From Bacteroidales bacterium (lineage in GTDB: Bacteria > Bacteroidota > Bacteroidia > Bacteroidales > WCHB1-69): a stretch of 40,357 bases of DNA. Both the position numbers and the translations under genes were made by a program. The stretch spans positions 1-40,357 of the forward strand of contig JAEEQE010000029.1 of assembly GCA_016285145.1 (NCBI GenBank), given 5' to 3'. Positions 18,501 through 26,054 of the stretch are shown here, one piece after another; the stretch's first letter is position 1; each line of letters starts with the position of its first letter. Below the pieces are notes generated by a model. The model was not told where the DNA came from. It ran no database searches and worked only from the letters and a program-made list of their open reading frames with translations.

Positions 18501-19271
18501 ACTTTGTATCACATCACCGCCACCGGTGCCAACGGATGTCTGAAGACCGACAGCATATACCTTACGGTGAATCCCACCTATCATGTGGCTATTTCAGGTT
18601 CCATTTGCGAAGGCGCCACCTACACCCAGAACGGCTTTGACATTCCGGCGCAGAACGAGCCGGGCGTGTTCACCTTCGACCGCAACCTCTCCAGTGTCCA
18701 CGGGTGTGACAGTATCATCACGCTGACACTTACCGTGAAGCCGCTGCCCGTACTGCCAGACTCCATCACCGGCAACCCGCGCATAACACATCACGGCAGC
18801 TACGTCTTCTCCGTGGCAAGCACGCAACATGCCAACACCTTCGAATGGCGTGTTTCCAACCTCAATTGGACATTCAACACCAATACAAACCTGAACACCA
18901 TCACGTTGAATGTGGAACAGAACGGTTCCGGTATCCTCACGGCCAAGGCCATCAACGAATGCGGATTCCGAGAGGTCAGCATGGACATCTACTGCAACGT
19001 CTCGGTGGACGAGTACACCAATGAGAGCAACATCCTGGTTTATCCCGTCCCCACCTACGACCAGCTGAACATCAACCTTGAGCAGGCCGGCGACAATGTG
19101 GATAAGATTCTGATTTACGATTTGTCAGGACGAATGATCCAGAGCGTGCCGGTCACGGAAAGCCTCGTGCGCATCAGTTGCGGTCAATTCGCTGCCGGAC
19201 AATACCTCATCCGCTTCCTCAACGCCGACGGAAAGACGGTGGACACCCGGAAGATCATCATCAGAAGATAA
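9501..19271 (+). CDS. Giant repeat-rich T9SS-secreted adhesin-like protein (3256 residues)
   Basis: Residues 1-28 are a signal peptide (MRQKVLLQFLFACMLMMAG... to TAQ). Residues about 30-615 hold about 11 repeats of 50-55 residues with the pattern C..-LP-G-T-YGCDS. From about 617 to 3023 come about 34 Ig-like repeats of about 70 residues, each starting P..-ISG-..-C-G-S-L and containing YRWSTG, IT/V, GTYTVTVTD and GC. One more GCDS-type repeat follows. The final 85 residues (VYPVPTYDQLNI, KILIYDLSGRMIQ, FAAGQYLIRF, KIIIRR) are a type A Por/T9SS sorting domain. Domain content and size recall SprB-type adhesins of Bacteroidetes, so attachment or surface-layer function is inferred; the ligand is unknown. 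No enzymatic motif was seen. The repeats include near-identical DNA copies. The gene has its own promoter box and is followed by leuS after 66 bases. Confidence 0.9.
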   Translation: MRQKVLLQFLFACMLMMAGAPIYSLTAQTDTIPVNTVHDTICNNQLPTYTFLGESFPQGGTYDIPVMAQDSTDSVIMRLELWVWDNHTDTVILADCSSEFPIQYAGKVTFRGETETTLSFSADTNGCPIFTHFKVTAYPSYNDTVPVHICENEMPYIFGKDTLTSPGLYTHSSSTEFGCDSIHTIDLYIHPVYDVTDTITDTICTFYLPYPYGDSLFYETGVYDFDLHSTYGCDSAHIHLDLTVLETHTDTLEYSVCQNDFPFELDSVNIFSEAGTFYIKHDDTLQCHDITVVILHDMPFHDDTLTVDLCDVDLPYPFADSLFTETTVYTHFDTTLLGCDSNTTLVLNVHKTYTEVDTVDIQTCRADLPTLVRDSLLSEEGVYTFHAESEFGCDSITDIVRFTILEHPADTLELILCSNQFPFDYKDTLIDSAGTYLLRIPVDSLGCDTFRLLTIHEAPIYHDTLMVVTCANEPYIIGDSVFTLPGTYDVPMFSEYGCDSLITVVLEHNPVYHSETFEVATCITDLPYVYGDSSFYTEGYHEIPYQTIHGCDSIIAINLTINPIIYNSDTLYHEICRNELPFTAFGRALTSEGTYTYVTSSQVTGCDSVFYYHLTVHDNPVVAIEGDGHLCEGSSTMLTVQPAMTAYQWNNGFSSQLMEIHQPGSYSVTVTDGHGCQSNAQKTVAAAQLPNIQISGNQAICYGDSAVLTVSGGSSYRWESGSTNNRIVVYPTATTTYRVTGTDATPCSNESQFTVTVRALPVPSISGNNVICQNESTVFTASNSQAYRWSTGATANHITVQQAGVYAVTVTDVHGCKGSTERELTVNAKPEARISGASHFCSGESSTLKAEPTAAAYLWSYNDLSDQSITITEGGIYTVTVTNVHGCSNVATKTITIDTLPRIVITGDQIICKGESAVLTVSGADNYIWDNGSSDNQITVYPTENTTYRVTGTNSTSCSNKNSFSISVKSLPTPTISSNKNAICRGDSAVLTASVGSLSAGSSYHWSNEKTTNKITIYDASTYTVTVTDPYGCQGTALYNLTVNENPNAVVSGINHFCEGGQTTLKAMPDGCSYLWSHNGMSDQTITITSSGSYVVTVTNAAGCQSVASKDVATDPLPIIYITGTSAICLGDSAVLMVSGAATYRWDNGSTASRIVVHPTVQTTYRVTGTNYTPCSNESAFTVSVRTLPTPTISGNNTICQGDNATFIANGGQHYQWSTGAQSDRITVSEANTYRVTATDQYGCKGTATRDLTVNDRPNVLISGNSHFCAGQSSTLKAMPNNCTYHWNHNELSQQEITITNGGTYTVTVTNTYGCSNTMTKEVVLDTVPVLNISGNAAVCLGDSAVLTVTGANAYRWDNGSTDARIVVFPTVQTTYRVTGTNNTPCSSDNSFTVSIRQLPIPTISGNNSICQGESSQFVATGGQQYRWSTGVQSDRITVSEANTYLVTVTDQYGCKGTATRDLTVNERPNAMISGNTHFCAGQSSTLKAMPNDCTYHWNHNELSQQEITITSGGTYTVTVTNTYGCSNTMTKEVALDTVPVLNISGNAAVCLGDSTVLTVTGANTYRWDNGSTDARIVVFPTTQTTYRVTGTNNTPCSSDNSFTVSIRQLPTATISGNNSICQGESSQFVATGGQQYRWSTGVQSDRITVSEANTYRVTVTDQYGCKSTATRDLTVNERPNAMISGNTHFCTGQSSTLTAMPNNCSYRWSHNDQTQQATTISAGGHYMVTVTNIYGCSSTATKDVIMDTLPVLNITGSSAICHGDTAVLTVSGANSYHWDNGSTDARIIVFPTSQTTYRVTGTNNTPCSNESAFTVSVRSLPTPTISGSNDICQGDSSIFIALGGSTYQWSTGISGDRITVRNADTYTVTATDQYGCKGTTSRSLTVNRTPDVRINGSSLFCQGRSTTLTAVGASTYEWQETGDITQSITVSQPGTYTVIGTSDKGCRATASKAIATTQVSNVSFSGSTSFCHGQSTTLTVIGDNQYTYDWNNGLSTNSISITTPGIYSVTITDAHNCQKILTTTIIENPLPTPNISGNLEICEGNTTKLTASGGQTYLWDGHLSTPSIMVNNSGTYNVTVTNINGCSASTSVEVTVHPKPTIQIMSSRDHVCSSSESITLRAIVPNGVSYFWNTGQETQSITVTPGTTNTYNVYVFDSHGCSNTSTITIQVSPEITPFITGNTSICQGNSTTLIASSNAITPEYQWSTHQASNSITVNTSGNYTVTVTDNSGCTGTASVSVNVNDLPNAVISNRTTICQGDTATLTVQTDPNCAVVWRTETGSTDLSNQNTLRVTEPGIYMAVITNSNGCSVVRSTEVVRNPKPQVSISGNTLICQGNSTTLIAEGDSTNDYMWAAAHNRELEVSTPGTYTVTATNTYNCSSTASVQVTVRELPTPSISGISTICPNGSTTLTATPAATYRWSTGDTLGSITVYPTADTIYSVSVTDEYGCSGSSSYPVHISPLPVVSISGQLEFCSGSSTTLTVTPGYTYLWSTQATANSITVSDANTYTVTAFNEIGCQSTASVTTTVHALPDLNFGMQHDICNGESYTYVLPADSNLTYHWSNNATGNTLTVQTAGTYSVTVTNQYGCSRSASDQLIVHNLPTPTITGEASVCRGTTTTLSVSGGTRYHWSTNAYTNFIQVTPNNNTTYSVTVYNEYNCSATAYHSIAVKVLPSIYFSGETTFCEGTSTDITASGGSNCTWNTGSNNNTITVSTPGIYSVTVTNLQGCQSSDTISVSTRPNPVVQISGPSMICEGSSATLNATGGSTYEWSTGSTNNSTTVMPIVTSNYSVTGYDQYGCSSTAHKTVNVEALPDIHISGVNAICYGDSTTFTVSGGNLYHWNTGAQGDHIRVANAGNYTVTATSSNGCSSSESITLTLYPTPVASITGATSICENTSATLVAQGGDFYHWNTGSTNPTLPITNGGTYTVEVSNGYNCSSTASITVADLSAPTLYLSGAGSICEGSGTHLVAYGNAAQYQWSTGETGQDITVTPTTSTLYHITATGANGCLKTDSIYLTVNPTYHVAISGSICEGATYTQNGFDIPAQNEPGVFTFDRNLSSVHGCDSIITLTLTVKPLPVLPDSITGNPRITHHGSYVFSVASTQHANTFEWRVSNLNWTFNTNTNLNTITLNVEQNGSGILTAKAINECGFREVSMDIYCNVSVDEYTNESNILVYPVPTYDQLNINLEQAGDNVDKILIYDLSGRMIQSVPVTESLVRISCGQFAAGQYLIRFLNADGKTVDTRKIIIRR
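11778..14960 (+). repeat. Five consecutive triple-Ig super-repeats (633/651/633/633/633 bp)
   Basis: Inside the giant gene the same three-domain block recurs in frame at 11778, 12411, 13062, 13695 and 14328. The spacing is 633 bases (211 residues), except for one 651-base unit with a 6-residue insertion. The last three units are very similar at DNA level, and the units at 13695 and 14328 are nearly identical over long runs. Each unit has domain types in fixed order: ISGNN-ICQG, then ISG-HFC-GQSSTLKA, then ISG-VCLGDSAVLTV. This indicates amplification of a domain triplet, not of single domains. Confidence 0.88.
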
Positions 19272-19337
19272 CAATTGTTTCATCTTTATGCTATAACAAC
19301 ATTTTTTCACGATATATAACTCACAATCAAAATCATA

Positions 19338-22175
19338 ATGGAATACAATTTTCGCGAAATCGAGGCCAAATGGCAGAAAATCTGGAAAGACTCCAACATC
19401 TACCGAACAACCATAGACCCGTCCAGACCGAAGTACTACGTCTTGGACATGTTCCCCTACCCTTCAGGGGCCGGACTGCATGTGGGCCATCCGCTGGGCT
19501 ACATCGCTTCGGACATTTATGCCCGGTACAAACGCCAGAAGGGGTTCAACGTACTGCACCCGATGGGCTATGATGCCTTCGGCCTGCCGGCAGAGCAATA
19601 CGCCATCCAGACCGGCCAGCATCCGGCTATCACCACCGAAAAGAATGTCAACCGTTATCGGGAACAGTTGGACAAATTGGGTTTTTCCTACGATTGGAAC
19701 CGCGAATTCAAGACCTGCGACCCCGAATACTACAAGTGGACACAATGGACCTTCATCCAGCTCTTCAACTCCTATTATTGCAACCAGGCAAAACAGGCCC
19801 GTCCCATAGACGAGTTGGTTGAGGCCTTTAAGACCTCCGGCACAGACGGATTGGATGTGGCACAGACCAACCCGCTCTCGTTCACTGCCGAAGATTGGAA
19901 TGGCATGGGCGAGAAGGAGCAGCAGGAGATTCTGATGAATTACCGTTTAGCCTACTTGGCTGACACGTGGGTCAACTGGTGTGCAGGCCTGGGCACCGTG
20001 CTTGCCAACGATGAAGTGGTGAACGGGCTCTCCGTACGCGGAGGCTTCCCGGTGGAACGCAAGCTGATGCGGCAGTGGATCCTGCGTGTGTCCGCATACG
20101 CGGAACGCCTGTTGCAGGGATTGGAGAAAGTGGAATGGACCGACTCGCTCAAAGAGATCCAGCGCAACTGGATCGGACGCAGCGAAGGTGCCGCCATCTG
20201 GTTTCCATTAGCCAGCGAAGGGCAATATGACTGGAAGAGACTTTACATGGGTGGCAACTTCGACGGACTGCAAAACGAGGTCTCTTTCGAGATTTTCACC
20301 ACCCGTCCTGACACCATCTTCGGGGTGACCTTCATGGTTCTTTGTCCCGAACATGAGATGATTGAACGCATCACCACGCCGGAACAAAAAGCCGAGGTGG
20401 AGGCGTACGTCACGTGGGCCAAGAACCGGTCCGAGCGCGAGCGCCAGGCCGAAGTCAAGAAGGTGAGCGGTGTGTTCACGGGTGCGTATGCCATCAACCC
20501 CATCACCGAGGAGCGCATTCCCATCTGGGTGAGTGACTATGTATTGTCGGACTACGGCACGGGAGCCATCATGGCCGTACCCGCACATGACAGTCGCGAC
20601 TTCGCCTTTGCGCGCCATTTCAACCTGCCCATCCGCCAAGTAGTGGCCCCCAATCCCAACGATCTGAGCGACCCCAGCACTTGGGAGGAGAGCATGGACA
20701 GCAAGACCGGATACATGGTGAACAGCGGCTTCCTTGACGGAATGACCGTCAAGGAGGGCGGCAAGACCATCATTGAGAAGGTGAACACCATGTGCATCGG
20801 TTATGGCACGGTGAACTACCGCCTGCGCGATGCCATCTTCAGCCGCCAGCGCTACTGGGGCGAACCATTCCCTATATATTATAAAGATGGTATGCCCTAC
20901 ACCATTCCTGTGGAGGAATTGCCGGTCGAGCTTCCCGAAATCGACGAATTCAAGCCCACCGAGACTGGCGAGCCGCCGTTGGCCCGCGCCAAGAACTGGA
21001 CCTATAACGGTTATCCCATGGAGTACAACACCATGCCCGGATTCGCCGGTTCCTCCGGTTACTACCTGCGCTACATGGACCCGCACAACGACAAGGAATA
21101 CTTCTCCAAGGAGTCCAACCAATACTGGCGCGATGTGGACCTTTACGTGGGTGGTGCCGAACACGCCACCGGACACCTTATCTACTCCCGCTTCTGGAAC
21201 AAGTTCCTGTTCGACATCGGATTAAGCTGCGAAGAGGAACCCTTCAAGAAGCTCATCAACCAGGGGATGATCCAGGGCCGTTCCAACTTCGTGTATCGTA
21301 TTGTGGGCACCAACCAGTATGTCTCCAATGGTTTGAAAAATGATTATGATGTCACGCCCATCCATGTGGATGTGAACATCGTGAAAAACGACATCTTAGA
21401 CATAGAAGCCTTCAGGAACTGGATGCCCGACTTTGCCGATGCGGAGTTCATTTTAGAAAACGGCCAATACATATGCGGCTGGGAGGTGGAGAAGATGTCG
21501 AAATCCAAGTACAACGTCCAGAATCCAGATGATTTGGTGGAGAAATACGGAGCCGACACGCTGCGCATGTATGAAATGTTCCTCGGCCCCATCGAGATGG
21601 CCAAGCCTTGGGACACCAATGGCATCGAGGGTGTTTCCCGTTTCATAAAAAAATTCTGGAAACTCTTCTTCAACCGCGACAACGAGTGGTGCGTCACCGA
21701 CGACGAGCCCACGCGGGCCGAGTACAAGTCGCTGCACAAGACCATCAAGAAGATTGAGGAGGACAACGAGAAGTTCTCCTTCAACACGGCTATCAGCGCC
21801 TTCATGATCTGCACCAACGAACTGACAGACGCCAAATGCAGCAAACGCAAGATTCTTGAGCCGCTTTGCATTCTCCTGTCGGCCTACGCACCGCACATCA
21901 CCGAGGAGCTCTGGGCACAGCTTGGCCACAGCGACTCCATCGTCACGGCAGCCTTCCCGACGTATGACGCATCCTATATGGAAGAAACAGACTTCACCTA
22001 TCCGGTTTCTTTCAACGGCAAGATGCGCGTGAAGCTCAGTTTCCCCGTCACCTACACGCAGAAGGAGATCGAACCCATCCTGCTGGCCAACGCCGACGTG
22101 CAGCGCTGGCTCGATGGCAAAGAGCCCAAGAAAATCATTATCGTACCCAAACGCATCATCAACATCGTCCTGTAG
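19338..22175 (+). CDS. leuS: Leucyl-tRNA synthetase
   Basis: The protein has 945 residues and charges tRNA-Leu in the cytoplasm. The class I signature HIGH is in [16 protein letters not shown] at residues 40-55 and KMSKS is at 719-723. The editing (CP1) domain contains [12 protein letters not shown] and [20 protein letters not shown], which carries the conserved editing Asp. The anticodon-binding region and a short C-terminal domain ending in [12 protein letters not shown] complete it. Length is usual for Bacteroidetes LeuRS. It heads a plus-strand series with the flippase 24 bases downstream. No attenuator or T-box-like structure was seen in the 66-base upstream gap. Confidence 0.97.
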   Translation: MEYNFREIEAKWQKIWKDSNIYRTTIDPSRPKYYVLDMFPYPSGAGLHVGHPLGYIASDIYARYKRQKGFNVLHPMGYDAFGLPAEQYAIQTGQHPAITTEKNVNRYREQLDKLGFSYDWNREFKTCDPEYYKWTQWTFIQLFNSYYCNQAKQARPIDELVEAFKTSGTDGLDVAQTNPLSFTAEDWNGMGEKEQQEILMNYRLAYLADTWVNWCAGLGTVLANDEVVNGLSVRGGFPVERKLMRQWILRVSAYAERLLQGLEKVEWTDSLKEIQRNWIGRSEGAAIWFPLASEGQYDWKRLYMGGNFDGLQNEVSFEIFTTRPDTIFGVTFMVLCPEHEMIERITTPEQKAEVEAYVTWAKNRSERERQAEVKKVSGVFTGAYAINPITEERIPIWVSDYVLSDYGTGAIMAVPAHDSRDFAFARHFNLPIRQVVAPNPNDLSDPSTWEESMDSKTGYMVNSGFLDGMTVKEGGKTIIEKVNTMCIGYGTVNYRLRDAIFSRQRYWGEPFPIYYKDGMPYTIPVEELPVELPEIDEFKPTETGEPPLARAKNWTYNGYPMEYNTMPGFAGSSGYYLRYMDPHNDKEYFSKESNQYWRDVDLYVGGAEHATGHLIYSRFWNKFLFDIGLSCEEEPFKKLINQGMIQGRSNFVYRIVGTNQYVSNGLKNDYDVTPIHVDVNIVKNDILDIEAFRNWMPDFADAEFILENGQYICGWEVEKMSKSKYNVQNPDDLVEKYGADTLRMYEMFLGPIEMAKPWDTNGIEGVSRFIKKFWKLFFNRDNEWCVTDDEPTRAEYKSLHKTIKKIEEDNEKFSFNTAISAFMICTNELTDAKCSKRKILEPLCILLSAYAPHITEELWAQLGHSDSIVTAAFPTYDASYMEETDFTYPVSFNGKMRVKLSFPVTYTQKEIEPILLANADVQRWLDGKEPKKIIIVPKRIINIVL

Positions 22176-22199
22176 AGGCATTCCACATCACACCATCGC

Positions 22200-23654
22200 A
22201 TGAAACAGAAAGACTTCGTCTTTAACATCTGTCTGCTTCTGTTTCTCAACCTGTTAGTAAAACCCTTCTGGCTCCTGGGCGTGGAGGTCGGGGTGCAGAA
22301 CCAGGTGGGGGCGGCTGACTATGGTCTTTACTTCGCCATCTTCAACTTCACCTACGTGTTCTACATGCTGTTGGACATGGGCATTTGCAATTTCAACAAT
22401 CGCACCATCGCCCGCAACAACCAACTGTTAAACAGATACTTGTCATCCATAATAGTCTTGAGGCTAATTCTTTGCATCATCTATTTTGTGGTGATATTCA
22501 CGGTGGCGTTGATCATCGGCTACCATGGTATTCAGCTGAAACTTCTGTTCTGGATTGGGTTCAACCAGTTCCTGAATGCCACGATGCTCTATCTGCGTTC
22601 CAACGTGTCGGCGCTGCTCATGTTCAAGACCGACAGTTTCCTCTCGGTGCTTGACCGGCTGCTGGCTATCCTTTTCTGCGGGATGCTGCTTTGGGGCCAC
22701 CTCACCGACAAGCCCTTCCGGATCGAGTGGTTCGTCTATTGCCAGACAGCGGCATACTTGTTAGCGATTGCCGTGGCTTTGTTTATCGTATTGAAAAAAT
22801 CAAAATTACGAAGGCTGGCATGGAACAAGAAACTCTCTCTTCTCATCCTGAAAAAAAGTCTTCCCTTTGCTCTTCTGACCCTGCTGATGGCCTTTTACAA
22901 TCGTATTGACTCAGTAATGATCGAGCGTCTGTTGCCCTCGGATATTGCTGCCACGCAGGCGGGCATCTACGCCTCCGCATTCCGTTTGCTTGACGCGTTA
23001 GTAATGATTGCATACCTGTTTTCCGTCATCCTGCTGCCTCTGTTTTCCAAAATGATCAAAGAGAAAGAGAACGTCCAGCCCATCGTTCGCACGGCGTTCT
23101 CGTTCCTGTACGTCTTCGCCATCGGGGCGACGGTAGTGCTGGTAAGCTACCGCGAGCCCATCCTTGCCTGGCTTTACAAGGACCACGTTGCGGCCTCGGC
23201 GAACGTCTTCGCCCTCCTGATTCCCTGTATCATCCCCATCGCCTTCACATACGTATTCGGCACGCTGCTAACCGCCAACGGCAGCCTCAAGAAACTGAAC
23301 ATCACGGCTTTGGCGGGCATTATTGTCAACATTCTGATTAACATAATCCTGATACCGAGATTCCAGGCACGTGGCGCAGCGGTGACGAGCCTATGCACCC
23401 AGTCGGTCGTTTCCCTGCTGCAGTTTTTCATCGCCATCCGGGAACTGAAGGTGCCTTTGCGCAGCCTGCCATGGGTTTCCTGCCTGCTCTTCACCATTCT
23501 GATAATACCCACCACCCTGCTCGCCCACCAGCATCTGCCCCTGAAGGTTCTTCCTTCTCTAATCATTCTGGTCGCCGCAACCTTAATCTACGGACTTGTC
23601 ACACGCCTTATCGACCTCCGGGGCCTCCGCGAGACCATCACCCGAAAATCCTGA
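22200..23654 (+). CDS. Polysaccharide/lipid-linked oligosaccharide flippase-like membrane protein (MOP superfamily)
   Basis: The protein has 484 residues with 12-14 membrane segments throughout and no cleavable signal. The N-terminus (FVFNICLLLFLNLLVKPFW..., then GAADYGLYFAIFNFTYVFYM) and the middle (PFALLTLLMAFYNRIDSVMI followed by QAGIYASAFRLLD) match Wzx/MurJ-type oligosaccharide transporters of the MOP superfamily. These flip lipid-linked sugar precursors across the inner membrane. No glycosyltransferases are adjacent, so the cargo cannot be read from context. The gene lies between leuS and the TlyA gene, 5 bases before the latter, and is probably co-transcribed with them. MurJ-like activity cannot be excluded. 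Confidence 0.85.
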   Translation: MKQKDFVFNICLLLFLNLLVKPFWLLGVEVGVQNQVGAADYGLYFAIFNFTYVFYMLLDMGICNFNNRTIARNNQLLNRYLSSIIVLRLILCIIYFVVIFTVALIIGYHGIQLKLLFWIGFNQFLNATMLYLRSNVSALLMFKTDSFLSVLDRLLAILFCGMLLWGHLTDKPFRIEWFVYCQTAAYLLAIAVALFIVLKKSKLRRLAWNKKLSLLILKKSLPFALLTLLMAFYNRIDSVMIERLLPSDIAATQAGIYASAFRLLDALVMIAYLFSVILLPLFSKMIKEKENVQPIVRTAFSFLYVFAIGATVVLVSYREPILAWLYKDHVAASANVFALLIPCIIPIAFTYVFGTLLTANGSLKKLNITALAGIIVNILINIILIPRFQARGAAVTSLCTQSVVSLLQFFIAIRELKVPLRSLPWVSCLLFTILIIPTTLLAHQHLPLKVLPSLIILVAATLIYGLVTRLIDLRGLRETITRKS

Positions 23655-23659
23655 CCATC

Positions 23660-24454
23660 ATGCGCTTGGACAAATATCTTACCGAAAAACAGTTCTTCCC
23701 TTCTCGGGAAAAAGCCCAGACCGCCATCCGGCATCAGACCGTGAAGGTAAACGGGAACATCATCACCAAGGCATCCTACGATGTGACAGAGACAGATCTG
23801 GTGGAAGTCATCGACATTTTCAACAAGTACGTCAGCATGGGCGGCCTGAAATTAGAAAAGGCCATCGAGGATTTCGGGCTTGACTTCTATGGGAAAAGCG
23901 TATTGGACATCGGGGCTTCCACGGGCGGGTTCACGGACTGCGCCTTGCAACACGGCGCCGCGAAAGTGGTGGCTGTGGATGTGGGTTCGGACCAGTTGGC
24001 TGACAAACTGCGCCAAGACCATCGTGTAACCTCCTTGGAAAACCAGGACTTCCGCACGCTCACGCCCGAAATGCTTCACGGGGACATGTTCGACTTCATC
24101 GTCTCCGATGTCTCTTTCATCTCCCTCACCCATATTCTGCCCTACTGCGCCCAATATCTGAAACCCGACGGACTGATGATGCTGCTCATCAAACCGCAAT
24201 TCGAGGCCGGCCCCTCGTTTTTGAACAAAAGCGGCATAGTAACCGATGAAAAAGGGTATAAAATCGCCATCCAGAAAGTGGTGGGCGAAGCTTTAAACCA
24301 GCGTTTCCATCTGCACAACATCGGTATTTCCACCCTGTTTGAGCTGCACAAAAACGTGGAATTCATCTCATTATACGGAAAAAACGACAACCGGTTCCGA
24401 CTGGATTTGAACAAGCTCTGCCAGGAAGTGAAACTGGTTAAAAAAGATTTATAA
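23660..24454 (+). CDS. tlyA: TlyA-family rRNA 2'-O-methyltransferase
   Basis: The protein has 264 residues from ATG 23660. An in-frame extension back to 23393 lies inside the flippase gene and is rejected. Residues 1-60 are an S4 RNA-binding domain (MRLDKYLTEKQFFPSREKAQ, then VKVNGNIITKASY). A FtsJ/RrmJ-type SAM methyltransferase domain follows, with motif I VLDIGASTGGFTDCALQHGA at about 81-100, VAVDVG, and FDFIVSDVSFISLTHILP. Family members methylate 16S/23S rRNA cytidines or act as haemolysin-annotated proteins. The linker block usually written YVSRGGLKL reads YVSMGGLKL here, a change at the conserved Arg. TlyA-like family membership is clear, but the exact target is not. Confidence 0.9.
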   Translation: MRLDKYLTEKQFFPSREKAQTAIRHQTVKVNGNIITKASYDVTETDLVEVIDIFNKYVSMGGLKLEKAIEDFGLDFYGKSVLDIGASTGGFTDCALQHGAAKVVAVDVGSDQLADKLRQDHRVTSLENQDFRTLTPEMLHGDMFDFIVSDVSFISLTHILPYCAQYLKPDGLMMLLIKPQFEAGPSFLNKSGIVTDEKGYKIAIQKVVGEALNQRFHLHNIGISTLFELHKNVEFISLYGKNDNRFRLDLNKLCQEVKLVKKDL

Positions 24455-24471
24455 CATCCAATATCCCCATC

Positions 24472-25173
24472 ATGTACGAACATATCTTCACCTTTTTGTC
24501 CAAACTTGTGGCGAACAATAACCGCGAGTGGTTCCAACAGCACCGTGACGAATACGAGGCTGCCTGGGGGAGTTTCCAGGAAATCGTGGAAGAGCTCATC
24601 GGCGAGATTCAGAAATTCGACCCCAGCGTCGGCTATCTTACGCCAAAGGACTGCACATACCGCATATATCGCGACTTGCGTTTCTCCTTAGACAAAACAC
24701 CCTACAAGGGACATTTCGGGGCATTTGTCAATGCTGACGGAAAGAAGGCAAACTACGGAGGCTACTATCTCCAGATCGAACCGCATCAGTGCATGTTAGC
24801 CAGCGGCGTGTGGTGGCTGCCCTCGAAAGAGATGCAAGCCCTACGGCACGCCATCGCCGACCAGATGGACATTTATCATGACATTGTGGAGAATCCCGCC
24901 TTCAAGAAGTTGTGCCCTACCATCGGATTAGAACACCTCAAACGGATTCCGAACGGTTTTCCGAAGGATTTCCCCCATCCGGAATATCTGCTTTGCAAAG
25001 ATTACACTTGTTACTGTACCATCAAGCCTGCCGACCTGTCGCGCAAAGACGGAATCAAGCGCATCGGCGAAAAATTCCATATCATGCAGCCTTTCAACGA
25101 GTTTTTGAAAGAGAACATTCTCATTAACATAGAAGAGATGGAAAGCATGAAAGGGGTGGTGAAGTTTGTGTGA
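24472..25173 (+). CDS. DUF2461 (TIGR02453) family protein
   Basis: The protein has 233 residues and is soluble, with no signal peptide. It carries the family hallmarks: an N-terminal FTFLSKLVANNNREWFQQHR, then YRIYRDLRFSLDKTPYKGHF, then YYLQIEPHQCMLASGVWWLP. This widespread family has no established biochemical role. It follows the TlyA gene by 17 bases and ends the plus-strand series at the bidirectional terminator. No function is assigned. Confidence 0.9.
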   Translation: MYEHIFTFLSKLVANNNREWFQQHRDEYEAAWGSFQEIVEELIGEIQKFDPSVGYLTPKDCTYRIYRDLRFSLDKTPYKGHFGAFVNADGKKANYGGYYLQIEPHQCMLASGVWWLPSKEMQALRHAIADQMDIYHDIVENPAFKKLCPTIGLEHLKRIPNGFPKDFPHPEYLLCKDYTCYCTIKPADLSRKDGIKRIGEKFHIMQPFNEFLKENILINIEEMESMKGVVKFV

Positions 25174-25210
25174 GCAATACGTTATTCATCTGCAAGATAT
25201 AGAAGACATA

Positions 25211-25244
25211 AAAAAAGCCGTTCTTTTCGAACGGCTTTTTTTTT
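25211..25244. terminator. Bidirectional Rho-independent terminator between convergent genes
   Basis: A perfect GCCGTTC/GAACGGC stem (25217-25223 with 25229-25235) and a 5-base loop are flanked by an A-run on the left and a T-run of nine on the right. It therefore works on both strands. It lies 37 bases past the DUF2461 stop and 19 bases past the aquaporin stop. Confidence 0.92.
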
Positions 25245-25263
25245 AACGTTTGGCAACAGCCTG

Positions 25264-25980
25264 TTATTTTTCACTGCATTTCTCGCAGCTGAAGCATTTC
25301 CACACCAAAGCGGAAAGGGCTGCACCGATAAGCGGAGCCACGATGAACACCCACAGGTCGCACAAAGCCTGACCACCAGCGAACAGAGCCGGTCCGATGG
25401 AACGGGCGGGGTTCACGGACGTGCCCGTCAGATTGATGCAAACGAGGTGGATCAGAATCAGTGTGAGGCCGATAGCAAGACCAGCGAAATTGCCGGCACC
25501 GACTTTCTCATCGGTCGTGCCCAGCACAACCAACACAAAGATGAAGGTGGCGATGATCTCCACAAGGCAGGCGCCCAGCGGACCGCCGGCATTGGCAACG
25601 CCGTTACAGCCAAGTCCAGTCATGTTTTCAGCGATTACAGTGCCAAAGGCGCATCCACCAGCGGACGGGGTCACGATGTTGACGAGAGCCAACAAGACAG
25701 CACCAGCGATGATACCACCGATGATCTGGCCACACCAGTAGCCGACAGCATCCTTCCAGCTCATACGTCCCGAAAGGGCAACGCCAAGCGTGATGGCCGG
25801 ATTGATGTGGCAACCGGAAATGCCACCGATAGTGTAAGCCATTGCCACCACGGAAAGACCGAAGGCGATAGCCGTACCGACCACGCCCGCAGGAGTGGCA
25901 CAACCGAGGAACATAGCCGTTCCGCAGCCAAGTAACGTGAGAACGAACGTTCCCACCATTTCAGCGAAATACTTTTTCAT
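25264..25980 (-). CDS. aqpZ: Aquaporin (AqpZ-like water channel)
   Basis: The protein has 238 residues and six membrane helices with two pore loops. Both NPA boxes are present: HINPAITLG (Asn60-Ala62) and SVNPARSIGP (Asn190-Ala192), with Arg193 of the selectivity filter. Phe40 and a His-containing fifth helix (LILIHLVCINLTG) resemble the narrow AqpZ water filter rather than the wider GlpF filter. The C-terminus is Cys-rich (CFSCEKCSEK), unusual for the family and possibly metal-binding or simply variable. Acts at the inner membrane in osmotic water flow. It is convergent with DUF2461 and 74 bases downstream of the symporter gene. Confidence 0.95.
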   Translation of the reverse strand: MKKYFAEMVGTFVLTLLGCGTAMFLGCATPAGVVGTAIAFGLSVVAMAYTIGGISGCHINPAITLGVALSGRMSWKDAVGYWCGQIIGGIIAGAVLLALVNIVTPSAGGCAFGTVIAENMTGLGCNGVANAGGPLGACLVEIIATFIFVLVVLGTTDEKVGAGNFAGLAIGLTLILIHLVCINLTGTSVNPARSIGPALFAGGQALCDLWVFIVAPLIGAALSALVWKCFSCEKCSEK

Positions 25981-26054
25981 AAGCGTTTAATTTAAGTGGT
26001 TAATAAAAAGGTTTATAAAACAGTTCCGATTATACATTATTTACATGTTAAAAC

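Noticed and set aside
20208-21176. Minus-strand open frame of 322 codons opposite leuS
   Set aside because: It is a shadow of the high-GC third codon positions of leuS; no motif or promoter was seen.
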